From Aurantimonas sp. HBX-1 (GTDB taxonomy: Bacteria > Pseudomonadota > Alphaproteobacteria > Rhizobiales > Rhizobiaceae): a stretch of DNA of 64,000 nucleotides. A program made the translations under genes and the position numbers. The notes below the pieces were generated by a model. The model saw nothing but the letters and a program-made list of their open reading frames with translations, did no database searches and was not told where the DNA came from. The stretch is taken from positions 4,239,501 through 4,303,500 of the forward strand of contig NZ_CP090066.1 in NCBI RefSeq assembly GCF_021391535.1. The letters run 5' to 3'. This document shows positions 33,919 to 43,177 of the stretch, one piece after another. Every line of letters starts with the position of its first letter. Positions within the stretch are counted from its first letter, which is position 1.

Positions 33919-35745
33919 TCAGGCGGCCTTGCGGCTCTTCTCGAAGCGCTTGCGCTCGTTGGAATCCAGATACAGCTTGCGCAGCCGGATGGTCTTCGGC
34001 GTCACCTCGACCAGCTCGTCGTCCTGGATCCAGGAGAGCGCGCGGTCGAGCGTCATGCGGATCGGCGGGGTCAGCTTGATCGCCTCGTCCTTGCCGGAAG
34101 CGCGCATGTTGGTCAGCTTCTTGCCCTTCAGCACGTTCACTTCGAGGTCGTTCTCGCGGGTATGGATGCCGATGATCATGCCGGCATAGACCTTGACGCC
34201 CGCCTCGATGACCATCGGACCGCGGTCCTCCAGGTGGAACATCGCGAAGGCGACGCTCTCGCCGGCATCGGTCGAGATCAGCACGCCGGTGTTGCGGCCC
34301 GCCAGCTCGCCCTTGAACGGCGCGTAGGAGTGGAACAGCCGGTTCATGATCGCCGTGCCGCGCGTGTCGGTCAGAAGCTCCGACTGGTAGCCGATGAGGC
34401 CGCGGGTCGGGGCATGGAAGACCAGGCGCTGGCGATCGCCGCCGGACGGCCGCAGGGCGATCATCTCGGCCTTGCGCTCGCTCATCTTCTGGACGACGAC
34501 GCCGGAATGCTCCTCGTCGACGTCGATGACGACTTCCTCGATCGGCTCGAGAATCTCGCCGTTCTCGCCCTTCTGCATGACGACGCGCGGACGCGAGATG
34601 CCGAGCTCGAAGCCCTCGCGGCGCATCGTCTCGATGAGCACCGCCAGCTGCAGCTCGCCGCGGCCGGAGACGTAGAAGGAGTCGCGGTCGGCGGCTTCCT
34701 CGATCTTCAGCGCGACGTTGCCCTCGGCCTCCTTGAGGAGACGGTCGCGGATGACGCGGCTGGTGACCTTGTCGCCCTCGGTGCCGGCGAGCGGCGAGTC
34801 GTTGACGAGGAAGGACATGGTGACGGTCGGCGGATCGATCGGCTGGGCGTGCAGCGGCTCGGTGACGGCCGGATCGCAGAACGTGTCGGCGACGGTGCCC
34901 TTCGAAAGCCCGGCAATGGCGACGATGTCGCCCGCCTCGGCGTAGTCGAGCGGCACGCGGTCGAGGCCGCGGAAGGCGAGGATCTTGGAGATGCGGCCGG
35001 TTTCCAGCTGCTTGCCGCTGCTGTCGAGCACCTTCACCGCCTGGTTCGGCTTGATCGAGCCGGCCTGGATGCGGCCGGTGATCAGCCGCCCAAGGAACGG
35101 GTTGGCCTCGAGGATCGTGCCGATCATCTTGAACGGCTCGTCCTTGCCGGCGGTGTCCGGCTCCGGCACGTGCTTGAGGATCATCTCGAACAGCGGCGTC
35201 AGGCCCTGGTCCTGCGGGCCTTCCGGCTCGGTGGCCATCCAGCCGGCGCGGCCGGAGCCGTAGAGCACGGGGAAGTCGAGCTGCTCCTCGGTCGCGTCGA
35301 GCGAGACGAACAGGTCGAAAATCTCGTTCAGGACTTCCTGGTGGCGTTCGTCGGTGCGGTCGATCTTGTTGATCGCGACGATCGGCCGAAGTCCGACCTT
35401 CAGCGCCTTGCCGAGCACGAACTTGGTCTGCGGCATCGGACCCTCGGAGGCGTCGACGAGGATGACCGCGCCGTCCACCATGTTGAGGATGCGCTCGACC
35501 TCGCCGCCGAAATCGGCGTGGCCCGGCGTGTCGACGATGTTGATGCGGGTGTTGTTCCACTCCACCGACGTCGCCTTGGCGAGGATCGTGATGCCACGTT
35601 CCTTTTCGAGGTCGTTGGAATCCATCGCGCGCTCGTCGTGCCGCTCGTTTTCTCGGAACGTGCCGGACTGGGCGAGCAGATTGTCGACGAGAGTCGTCTT
35701 GCCATGATCGACATGCGCGATGATCGCGATGTTGCGGAGTTTCAT
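33919..35745 (-). CDS. typA: Translational GTPase TypA/BipA
   Basis: A 608-residue ribosome-binding GTPase that aids 50S assembly and stress or cold adaptation. The G1 loop AHVDHGKTT lies at 10-18, with DTPGHADFGGEVERIL and NKIDRTDERH for G3 and G4, then EF-G-like domains and the TypA C-terminal domain ending RKLYLDSNERKRFEKSRK. ATG 35745 gives MKLRNIAIIAHVDHG, the family start; the frame is open 213 bases further upstream. Length matches E. coli BipA (607). Confidence 0.97.
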   Translation of the reverse strand: MKLRNIAIIAHVDHGKTTLVDNLLAQSGTFRENERHDERAMDSNDLEKERGITILAKATSVEWNNTRINIVDTPGHADFGGEVERILNMVDGAVILVDASEGPMPQTKFVLGKALKVGLRPIVAINKIDRTDERHQEVLNEIFDLFVSLDATEEQLDFPVLYGSGRAGWMATEPEGPQDQGLTPLFEMILKHVPEPDTAGKDEPFKMIGTILEANPFLGRLITGRIQAGSIKPNQAVKVLDSSGKQLETGRISKILAFRGLDRVPLDYAEAGDIVAIAGLSKGTVADTFCDPAVTEPLHAQPIDPPTVTMSFLVNDSPLAGTEGDKVTSRVIRDRLLKEAEGNVALKIEEAADRDSFYVSGRGELQLAVLIETMRREGFELGISRPRVVMQKGENGEILEPIEEVVIDVDEEHSGVVVQKMSERKAEMIALRPSGGDRQRLVFHAPTRGLIGYQSELLTDTRGTAIMNRLFHSYAPFKGELAGRNTGVLISTDAGESVAFAMFHLEDRGPMVIEAGVKVYAGMIIGIHTRENDLEVNVLKGKKLTNMRASGKDEAIKLTPPIRMTLDRALSWIQDDELVEVTPKTIRLRKLYLDSNERKRFEKSRKAA

Positions 35746-35957
35746 AAGGGTCACCGGAAACAAAGTAAGGCCGCGGTGGAACGTCGAAAACGCTCCGCCC
35801 GGCACTGATGGCTTGCTCTTACACCATTTTGTGCAGTTGCGAAAGCAGAACGTGGGTATGCTCGCCGCTATTGCGATCGCGGCTCGGTTGACCGCCCGGG
35901 AACATCGAGAGAACATTCCCTTCGGTAAGGCTGATTCGTTCGCAAGGAGAAGCGGCA

Positions 35958-36146
35958 ATGGCGCGGAATACCGGTGAAGGCTTTCGACGCGGTGCGGTAA
36001 CCGCCCGCACCCAGTTCCAACAGAAGAACGGCGACTGGCAGAAGCGGGACGAGCGGACCGGACAGTTCATGCAGCGCAAGGAGTCGCCGGGCCCCTTCAA
36101 AGGTGTGGCGAAGGAACCCGACGGTCGCGATACGCCGAACGCCTGA
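35958..36146 (+). CDS. Small basic conserved hypothetical protein
   Basis: A 62-residue hydrophilic protein, MARNTGEGFRRGAVTARTQF at the start and PFKGVAKEPDGRDTPNA at the end, with no membrane segment or cysteine. AAGGAG sits 8 bases before the ATG, among the best ribosome sites in the window, so I believe it is translated. Similar short proteins occur in rhizobia as far as I recall, without known function. It diverges from typA and converges with phoD, stops 31 bases apart. Confidence 0.75.
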   Translation: MARNTGEGFRRGAVTARTQFQQKNGDWQKRDERTGQFMQRKESPGPFKGVAKEPDGRDTPNA

Positions 36147-36177
36147 GAGGCAACCGGCGTATCGCTTGCCGGAACGG

Positions 36178-37761
36178 TTAGCCCTGCCGGACGGGATCGA
36201 GCGTGGTCTTCCACAGTTCCTGGTCGTCGGCGTCCATCAGCCGGACGGTCATCTGCTCGCTGTCCCCGTCGATGTCGACGATGCCGAAGAACTGCAGGCC
36301 GGAGGCCGGGCTGAGGTTCTGCCCCTGTTCCTCGCTCGGCGCCTTCACGTAGCGCAGTTCCGGGCCGAAGGTCATGTCGAGGTCGTTGGGGCCGAAGCTG
36401 CCGGCATGGATCGGGCCGGAGACGAACTCCCAGAACGGCTCGAAATCCTGGAACGCCGCCCGGTCGGGGCTGTAGTGGTGGGCGGCGGTGTAGTGGACGT
36501 CGGCGGTGAGCCAGACCGTGTTGGTGATCCCCGCCGACTTGATGAAGCGCAGCAGGTCGGCGAATTCCAGCTCGCGGCCCTTTGGCGCGCCGCCGTCCGA
36601 CTGGGCGATCGCCTCGACGAGGCTCTTGTCGCCGACCTTGTCCCAGACGACGAGGCCGATCGGCATGTCGGAGGCGATGACCTTCCAGGTCGCCCGCGAG
36701 TTGGCCAGCTCCCGCTTCAGCCAGACGATCTGCTCGCGCCCCATCATCGTGGTGCCGTCGCCGGTTTCGGCCTGCAGCCCCTCGTTGTTGGCATCGCGGT
36801 AGGACCGGAGGTCGAGGAAGAAGATGTCGAGCAGCGGCCCGTAGGCGATCTTGCGGTAGACCCGGCCGGGCTCCGCCGGCACGTAGCCGATCGGCGTCAT
36901 CTCGTGGAAGGCACGCGAAGCCCGCGCGTTGAGCAGGCCGATATCCTTGACGCTGTAGCGGTCGTCGGCGGAGAGGTCCTTGCCCGAGGACCAGTTGTTG
37001 ACGACCTCGTGGTCGTCCCACTGGAAGAAGGTCGGCACGCGGGCGTTCATCGCCTGCACGTTGGCGTCCATCAGGTTGTATTTCCACTGGCCGCGATACT
37101 CCGCCAGCGTCTCGGCGACCTTCTCCTTCTCCGGGATCAGGATGTTCTTCCAGACGCTGCCGTCGGGCAGCTCGACGCTCTCCTTCAGCGGGCCGTCGGC
37201 ATAGATCGTGTCGCCGGAATGCAGGAAGAAGTCCGGCTCGTGGCGCGCCATGGTGGCGTAGGCCTTCATGCCGCCGCGGCTTTCGTCGATGCCCCAGCCC
37301 TGGCCGACCGTGTCGCCGGACCAGGTGAACTTAACCGAGCGGCGCGCCGCGGGCGCGGTGCGGAAGCGGCCGACGATCGGCTCGGCGGTGGCGTTGACGT
37401 CGCTGAGGTCGGTGGCGACGGCGCGCCAGAAGATCTCCTGGTCGGACGGCAGGCCGTCGATCAGCCGCTTCATGGTGAAGTCGGATTCCGGCAGCGTCGT
37501 CAGGCCGGAGAGCTTGCGGCTGTTGGAAAAGCTCTCGGTCGTTGCCCACTCGACGTCGATGCGCGACGGGCGGTCGACCCGCGTCCAGATCATGCCGGAG
37601 GTGGCGTCGACGTCGCCGGTCTGGACGCCATGGGTGAAGCTCGGGCGGCTCGCGGCGCGGCTGATCGCCGGCATGGCAAGACCGGAGCCGGCAACCAGGG
37701 CGGCGGCGCCCGAGGAGGCGAGGAAATGACGGCGCGACAGCGGGAAGCGGGCAGATGACAT
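36178..37761 (-). CDS. phoD: Alkaline phosphatase D family protein (PhoD-like), Tat-exported
   Basis: A 527-residue metallophosphoesterase. The N-terminus MSSARFPLSRRHFLASSG has the twin-arginine motif (Arg10-Arg11) and a hydrophobic stretch ending near SRAAS, so it is folded before export to the periplasm. The PhoD core is visible: HGVQTGDVDATSGMIWTRVD, HSGDTIYADGPL, FFQWDDHEVVNNW and WLTADVHYTAAHHY, carrying the Fe/Ca ligands. It would hydrolyse phosphodiesters and monoesters under phosphate limitation; no Pho box was found. ATG 37761 is chosen to place the Tat signal at the start. Confidence 0.93.
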   Translation of the reverse strand: MSSARFPLSRRHFLASSGAAALVAGSGLAMPAISRAASRPSFTHGVQTGDVDATSGMIWTRVDRPSRIDVEWATTESFSNSRKLSGLTTLPESDFTMKRLIDGLPSDQEIFWRAVATDLSDVNATAEPIVGRFRTAPAARRSVKFTWSGDTVGQGWGIDESRGGMKAYATMARHEPDFFLHSGDTIYADGPLKESVELPDGSVWKNILIPEKEKVAETLAEYRGQWKYNLMDANVQAMNARVPTFFQWDDHEVVNNWSSGKDLSADDRYSVKDIGLLNARASRAFHEMTPIGYVPAEPGRVYRKIAYGPLLDIFFLDLRSYRDANNEGLQAETGDGTTMMGREQIVWLKRELANSRATWKVIASDMPIGLVVWDKVGDKSLVEAIAQSDGGAPKGRELEFADLLRFIKSAGITNTVWLTADVHYTAAHHYSPDRAAFQDFEPFWEFVSGPIHAGSFGPNDLDMTFGPELRYVKAPSEEQGQNLSPASGLQFFGIVDIDGDSEQMTVRLMDADDQELWKTTLDPVRQG

Positions 37762-37897
37762 CGGAACAGACTCCAGAGGAAAGAGGCCCGCACCTTCGAT
37801 GGTTCGCATGGCAGCGCGATTGCAGCCATGCGAAGATTTCGAGTCGTTCCAAACTGCGCTGTGGCCTGAACTAAAGCCCTTTTCCTGCGGGTCCTGA

Positions 37898-39955
37898 TCA
37901 GCCGGCGACGAAGCCGCGCTTGCGCAGGAGCGCGTCCGGGCTCGGCATCCGGCCGCGGAAGGCGGTGTAGAGCACCGCGGCGTCGCGGCTGTTGCCGGCC
38001 GAGTAGACGTGCTCGAGCAGCCGCGCGGCGGTCGCCTCGTGGAACGGGTCGCCGGTCTCCCCGAAGGCCTCGAAGGCGTCGGCGTCCAGCACTTCCGACC
38101 ACATGTAGGAATAGTAGCCCGCCGAATAGCCGTCGCCGGCGAAGATATGGGCGAAGTGCGGCGAGCGGTGGCGCATGGCGATGGCGCGCGGCATGCCGAG
38201 CCGCTCCAGCATCGCCCGCTCGGCCTCGAGCGGATCCCCGGGGGCCTCCGCGGTCTCGTGCAGGCCGAGATCGACCAGCGCCGAGGACGTGTACTCGACC
38301 GTGTCGAAGCCGGCGTCGAAGGTCCGCGCCGCCAGCAGCTTGTCGAGCAGGGCGCGCGGCAGCGCCGCGCCGGTCCTGGCGTGGATCGCGTGCTTCTCGA
38401 GGATCTCGGGCACGGTCAGCCAGTGCTCGAACAGCTGCGAGGGCAATTCGACGAAGTCGCGCGAGACGGAGGTGCCGGCGAGCGAGGGCCAGGTGACGTC
38501 GGAAAGCAGGCCGTGCAGCGCGTGGCCGAATTCGTGGAACAGCGTGCGGGCGTCGTCGAGCGACAGCAGCGCCGGCTCGCCCTCGGCGGGCCGGGCGAAA
38601 TTACAGACGTTGTAGATCACCGGCAGCTGTCCGCCCTCGATCTTGTGCTGGCCGCGCAGTGCGCTCATCCATGCGCCGGAGCGCTTCGATGCGCGTGCGA
38701 AATAGTCGCCGATGAAGATGCCGCGCTCCCGCCCGTCGCGGTCGCGGACGCGCCAGACGCGGATGTCGGGGTGCCAGGCTTTCGCTTCCGGCATCGGCTC
38801 GAAGGCGAGGCCGAACAGCCGCCCGGCGACGTCGAAGGCGGCGTCGATCATCCGGTCCAGCTGGAAATACGGCTTCAGCTGGGTCTCGTCGAGATCGAAC
38901 TCCGCCTGCCGCCGCCGCTCGGCGTAGAAGCGCCAGTCCCAGGGCTCGATCGGGCTGTTGTCGCCCTCGGCGGCCGCGAGCGCGGCGAGCGACGCGGCAT
39001 CCTTCAGCGCGCGTTCGCGGGCATGGCTCCACACCGTCTCCAGGAGGCCGCGAACCGCCGCCGGCGTCTTCGCCATCTGGTCGTCGAGCTTGTATGCGGC
39101 ATAGGAGGCAAAGCCCAACATGCGGGCCTTTTCGGCGCGCAGGGCCAGCATCTCGGCCATGATCGCGCGGTTGTCGGAGGGGCCGGCATTCTCGCCGCGG
39201 CTGGTCCAGGCGCGGAAGGCGGTCTCGCGCAGGTCGCGCCGCGTCGAGAAGGCGAGGAACGGCACGACGACGGAACGCGACAGCGTCAGGGCGTAGCCGT
39301 CCATGGCCTTCTCGGCGGCGATCGCCGCCATCGCGGCGACGAGATAGTCCGGCAGCCCCGCGAGATCGTCGGTGCCGAGCGCCATCACCCAGTCGCGCTC
39401 GTCGGCCAGCACGTTCTGGGAGAACTGCGTGCCGAGGGTCGAGAGCGCCGCGTCGATCTCGGCGAGGCGCTGGCGGTCGTCGCCGACCAGCCGGGCGCCG
39501 GCGCGCACGAAGTCCGCATGCGTCCGGTCGAGCAGCCGCCGGTCCTCGTCGGAAAGGCCTTCGAGCGTGTCGCGGCGCCGGTGGAGGTCGTCGATGCGGG
39601 CGAACAGTTCGGCGTCGAGCGCGATGGCGGAGCTGTGGCGGGCGAGCGCCGGAGAAACGTCGCGTTCCACCGCCTGCAGAGCGGCGTCGGTGTGGGCGCC
39701 GGCCAGGGCGAAGAAGATTCGTGCCACCTCGCCCAGGCGCTTGCCAGCCCGCTCCAGCGCGCCGAGCGTGTTGTCGAAGCTGGGCGCTGCAGGATCACCG
39801 GCGATGGCGGCGATCTCCGCGCGATGGGCTGCCATGGCCGCCTCGAAGGCCGGCAGGAAGGCTTCCGGCTGGATCGCCGCGAAATCGGGCAGGGCGCCCT
39901 CTTCCCCGAAGGCGATGGCGGAATCCGGGATGGCGGCGGCGGGGATGGCGTTCAT
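37898..39955 (-). CDS. M3 family zinc metallopeptidase (Dcp/oligopeptidase A type)
   Basis: A 685-residue cytosolic zinc peptidase. The HEFGH motif at residues 474-478 in TLFHEFGHALHGLLSDV and the downstream Glu region DFVELPSQLFEHWL complete the catalytic site; SAGYYSYMWSEVLDADAF is the conserved C-terminal substrate loop. Length matches peptidyl-dipeptidase Dcp and oligopeptidase A (about 680), which I cannot tell apart reliably here. No signal peptide is seen. It diverges from the MarR gene. Confidence 0.92.
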   Translation of the reverse strand: MNAIPAAAIPDSAIAFGEEGALPDFAAIQPEAFLPAFEAAMAAHRAEIAAIAGDPAAPSFDNTLGALERAGKRLGEVARIFFALAGAHTDAALQAVERDVSPALARHSSAIALDAELFARIDDLHRRRDTLEGLSDEDRRLLDRTHADFVRAGARLVGDDRQRLAEIDAALSTLGTQFSQNVLADERDWVMALGTDDLAGLPDYLVAAMAAIAAEKAMDGYALTLSRSVVVPFLAFSTRRDLRETAFRAWTSRGENAGPSDNRAIMAEMLALRAEKARMLGFASYAAYKLDDQMAKTPAAVRGLLETVWSHARERALKDAASLAALAAAEGDNSPIEPWDWRFYAERRRQAEFDLDETQLKPYFQLDRMIDAAFDVAGRLFGLAFEPMPEAKAWHPDIRVWRVRDRDGRERGIFIGDYFARASKRSGAWMSALRGQHKIEGGQLPVIYNVCNFARPAEGEPALLSLDDARTLFHEFGHALHGLLSDVTWPSLAGTSVSRDFVELPSQLFEHWLTVPEILEKHAIHARTGAALPRALLDKLLAARTFDAGFDTVEYTSSALVDLGLHETAEAPGDPLEAERAMLERLGMPRAIAMRHRSPHFAHIFAGDGYSAGYYSYMWSEVLDADAFEAFGETGDPFHEATAARLLEHVYSAGNSRDAAVLYTAFRGRMPSPDALLRKRGFVAG

Positions 39956-40039
39956 TCGGAGCTTTCGTTTCTCGTCGAGGCGTATTTCGATTAGGTTCGG
40001 TTTGATCGATTGTGTACTTATAGGGCACGGCGCGATCCA

Positions 40040-40049
40040 CTATCGATAG
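40040..40049. promoter_or_regulatory. Possible MarR operator palindrome
   Basis: CTATCGATAG is a 10-bp palindrome in the divergent region between the M3 peptidase and marR genes, about 65 bases before the marR start. MarR repressors commonly bind such sites at their own promoter. The sequence is short enough to occur by chance. Confidence 0.3.
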
Positions 40050-40113
40050 CCGTCCCATGATGCCGCGGCGATGGTTCTGCCGCTTCACGTGGTCAATGCG
40101 AGTGCTGACGACA

Positions 40114-40611
40114 ATGACCCAACTTCTCCCGAGCAATTCCCTGGGCTTCCTGCTGGTCGACGCGGCACGGCTGTTTCGCCAGGCGTTCGAGAAGGTGGTG
40201 GTCGAGGCCGGCCTCGAACTGACGCCCGGCGAGATCCGCGCGCTGGCCTATGTCGCGCGCTTCGAGGGTACCCGCCAGGCCGTCCTGGCCGAGCGCATGG
40301 GGGTCGAGCCGATGACGCTGTCGGCCTATCTCGACCGGCTGGAGATCCGCGGGCTGATCAGCCGGACGGTCGATCCGTCGGATCGCCGCGCCAAGGTCGT
40401 GCGGCCGACGCCGGCGGCCGAGAAGGTGTTCACCGAGGTCAGGCCGGTCGCCGTCGCGCTCTACGAGCAGACCGTGAGCGGCTTCAGCGAGGAGGAGCGC
40501 GCGGTGGTCGACGAACTGCTGCAGCGCATCCGCGCCAATCTCACCAACGACCCGCAGATCGTCGGCGCCGAGCGCCAGGATCCGGCGCTGCCGCTGCCCC
40601 GCAGCGCCTAA
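40114..40611 (+). CDS. MarR family transcriptional regulator
   Basis: A 165-residue winged-helix repressor. The recognition helix region reads RQAVLAERMGVEPMTLSAYLDRLEIRGLISRTVDPSDRRAKVV, with the conserved wing Asp-Arg-Arg. ATG 40114 (MTQLLPSNSLGFLLVDAARL) suits the family; in-frame starts at 40057 and 40096 exist. It lies 84 bases before a Bcr/CflA exporter on the same strand, so it probably controls that pump in response to a ligand. Confidence 0.87.
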   Translation: MTQLLPSNSLGFLLVDAARLFRQAFEKVVVEAGLELTPGEIRALAYVARFEGTRQAVLAERMGVEPMTLSAYLDRLEIRGLISRTVDPSDRRAKVVRPTPAAEKVFTEVRPVAVALYEQTVSGFSEEERAVVDELLQRIRANLTNDPQIVGAERQDPALPLPRSA

Positions 40612-40695
40612 AAAATCCCTTCCGCATCCCGGCAGGACCGGCGCGTCCGGCAGGCGCGCCGGTCGTGTTGCGTTCGACCAAATCCGGAGCTTGCC

Positions 40696-41958
40696 TTGCC
40701 CCCTTCCACCGTCCCGCCGGCGACGATGTCGCAGCGCCGGACCGCCCTGATCGGCGGGTGCCTGGTGGCGATCGGCCCGATTTCGCTGGCGCTCTACACC
40801 CCGGCCATGCCGGTGCTGGTCGACGAATTCGGCACCACCGAATCGATGATCAAGCTGACGCTGTCGGTCTATTTCGCCGGCTTCGCGCTGACCCAGCTGG
40901 TCTGTGGTCCGGTCTCCGACGCCTTCGGCCGGCGGTTCGCGACGCTCGCCTTCATGGTCGTCTATGTCGCCGGCTCGGCGCTGGCGGTGGCGGCGCCGAA
41001 CGTCGAGACGCTGATCGCGGCGCGGCTGCTGCAGGGGATCGGCGCCTCGGTGGGCGTGACGACGGCCAGGGCGATCGTCCGCGACCAGTTCTCCGGCGAG
41101 ACATCGTCGCAGATCATGAACGCCATCGGCATCATCCTGGCCATCGGACCGGCGGTGTCGCCGACGCTGGGCGGCCTGACCCTGGCGCTGGCCGGCTGGA
41201 ACGCGATCTTCGTGCTGATGATGCTCTGCGGCCTGATCGTCGTCGGCGTGACGCTGGGCTTCATGCGCGAGACCGGGACGCCGGACCGCTCGCGCATCCG
41301 GCCGGGCGCGATCCTGCGGGCTTACGGGCGGCTCGCCACGCACCGGCAGTTCCTGGCGACCAGCCTCACGGTCGCCGGTGCGGTCGGCGCGCTGTACACG
41401 CTGGCGACGGTGCTGCCCTTCGTGCTGATCGACCGGGCGGGGCTATCGCCCACCCAGTTCGGCGTCGGCATGCTGGCCCAGTCCGGCATGTTCCTCGGCG
41501 GCTCGCTGGCCGTGCGCTACGCCATGGCGCGCACCAGCGCCTACCGGCTGGTGCCGGTCGGCCTCGGCTTCATCGCGGCGGGCAGCGCGGCGCTGGCGCT
41601 GTCGATCGCGCTCCTGCCGATATCATATCTGTCGGTCATGGCGCCGGTCGGGCTCTATGCCTTCGGCATCGCCTTCGTCATGCCGGCCATGACAACCGCC
41701 TCGCTGGCGCCGTTCCGGGATATGGCGGGGGCGGCGGCGGCGATGATGGGCTTCATCCAGACCGGTGCGGGGCTCGCCGGCAGCGCGCTGGCCGCGCTGA
41801 TCGGCGAGCCGGTCCTGGCGACGCAGATCATCATCCCCGGCCTCGGCCTGACGGCGATAAGCGCCTATCTCGTGCATCGCGCCAGCGCGCCGGCGGCATT
41901 GCCGGAGCCGCGGCCGCTGGTGCCGGCCCCGGAACTGCCGCGCGGCGCGGGCGACTAG
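40696..41958 (+). CDS. Bcr/CflA family multidrug exporter (MFS)
   Basis: A 420-residue, 12-segment MFS exporter of the Bcr/CflA group. The start LIGGCLVAIGPISLALYTPAMPVL, the motif A loop GPVSDAFGRR at 71-80 and RLLQGIGASVGVTTARAIVRD are typical. The start is TTG 40696 after CCGGAG with 8-base spacing. It is probably repressed by the adjacent MarR protein. Its stop shares the four bases CTAG with the stop of the convergent protease gene. Confidence 0.88.
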   Translation: MPPSTVPPATMSQRRTALIGGCLVAIGPISLALYTPAMPVLVDEFGTTESMIKLTLSVYFAGFALTQLVCGPVSDAFGRRFATLAFMVVYVAGSALAVAAPNVETLIAARLLQGIGASVGVTTARAIVRDQFSGETSSQIMNAIGIILAIGPAVSPTLGGLTLALAGWNAIFVLMMLCGLIVVGVTLGFMRETGTPDRSRIRPGAILRAYGRLATHRQFLATSLTVAGAVGALYTLATVLPFVLIDRAGLSPTQFGVGMLAQSGMFLGGSLAVRYAMARTSAYRLVPVGLGFIAAGSAALALSIALLPISYLSVMAPVGLYAFGIAFVMPAMTTASLAPFRDMAGAAAAMMGFIQTGAGLAGSALAALIGEPVLATQIIIPGLGLTAISAYLVHRASAPAALPEPRPLVPAPELPRGAGD

Positions 41959-43094
41959 CCGTTTCGTGGCGGGTCGAACGGGCCGTTCCCCGCCAGTGAC
42001 GGCCGCCGCCGTCCGACGCCGCCGGCCTGGGCGAGCAGCATGTATTCGGCGATATTCTCCGGCGTGATGTAGGCGACCAGCCGGCCGTCGCGGTCGACGA
42101 CGCCGAGCGCCGGAGCGTCCTGCTCGCGCATCCTGTTCATCGCGAAGGAGAGGGCGGCGTTCTCGCGGATGGTCGGCACGTCGCGCACCATTACCTCGAC
42201 CACGGGCGTGTCACGGCCGGTGCGCGCCAGCGCCTGGATCAGCGCCTTCTGTGTCAGGATGCCGCGCAGCTGGCCGGCGCCGTCGACCACCGGGAACTCG
42301 TGCTGGGTGGTGCGGATCAGCGCTTCGGCCGCGTTGGCGAGCGTCGCCTGCGGACCGAGCGTCTCGAAGCGGGTAATCATCGCCTCGCGGGCGGAGACCG
42401 TCCGCCCGGCATCCTCCATGCCCACCTGGTAGCTCTCGCCGGCCGCCGCGAGATAGACGAACACCGCGATGAAGACGAGGAAGACATTGCCCGTGGTCAG
42501 GCCCCAGAAGCCGAAGCCGAAGGCGAGGACCTGTCCGGCCCGCGCCGCATAGCGGGTGGCCGTCGCCCGGTCGTAGCGGATCGCCAGCAGGGCGCGCAGC
42601 ACCCGTCCGCCGTCCATCGGAAAGGCCGGAATCAGGTTGAACAGGACGAGGAAGACGTTGACCGTGGCGACCCGCGCCAGGAAGCCGGCGGCGGGATCGT
42701 CCAGCGCCGCGACCGAGGCGGCATCGAAGCGCGCCCCGAGCACCAGGAACAGCACCGCCGCGATGACGACGTTGACCGCCGGGCCGGCGAGCGCGACGAC
42801 GATCTCCTCGCGCGGCCGTTCGGGCATGCGCTCCAGCCGGGCGACGCCGCCGATGGGCAGCAGCGTGATGTCCGGCGTGGCGATGCCGTAGCGCCTTGCC
42901 GCGAGCGCGTGGCCGAACTCGTGTGCGACGACGCAGGCGAAGATCGCGAGGATGAAGGCCACGCCCTCGATCGCCGCCGCCTGGCCGCCGTCCTGATAGG
43001 CGGAAACGCCGATCCAGAGCAGCAGCAACAGGAAGGTGACGTGGACCCGGATCTCCGATCCGAACAGGCGACCGATGGTGAGGGACCAGGGCAT
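41955..43094 (-). CDS. Site-2 protease (M50) with CBS domains
   Basis: A 379-residue membrane metalloprotease. HEFGH at residues 58-62 lies in a membrane helix, and the third ligand Asp is in NLIPAFPMDGGRVLRA. The C-terminal third holds two CBS motifs (AREAMITRFETLGPQATLANAAEAL and VVEVMVRDVPTIRENAALSFAMNRM), which usually bind adenine nucleotides. Such Rip3-type proteases cut membrane anti-sigma factors or other short anchored proteins; the substrate is unknown. ATG 43094 with GGGAG at 6 bases is preferred over TTG 43100. Confidence 0.88.
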   Translation of the reverse strand: MPWSLTIGRLFGSEIRVHVTFLLLLLWIGVSAYQDGGQAAAIEGVAFILAIFACVVAHEFGHALAARRYGIATPDITLLPIGGVARLERMPERPREEIVVALAGPAVNVVIAAVLFLVLGARFDAASVAALDDPAAGFLARVATVNVFLVLFNLIPAFPMDGGRVLRALLAIRYDRATATRYAARAGQVLAFGFGFWGLTTGNVFLVFIAVFVYLAAAGESYQVGMEDAGRTVSAREAMITRFETLGPQATLANAAEALIRTTQHEFPVVDGAGQLRGILTQKALIQALARTGRDTPVVEVMVRDVPTIRENAALSFAMNRMREQDAPALGVVDRDGRLVAYITPENIAEYMLLAQAGGVGRRRPSLAGNGPFDPPRNG

Positions 43095-43177
43095 GGGCAA
43101 CTCCCGACGGGAAAGACTGGCACGGGGTCAGGGGCCGGATATGGCGCCTGCCGTCGCGTCTTTCACCCGGCCGCTGG

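Noticed and set aside
35890..35957. EcfG/RpoE-type stress promoter (GGAAC) before the 62-residue protein gene
   Set aside because: A GGAAC is present, but no CGTT lies 16-17 bases downstream.
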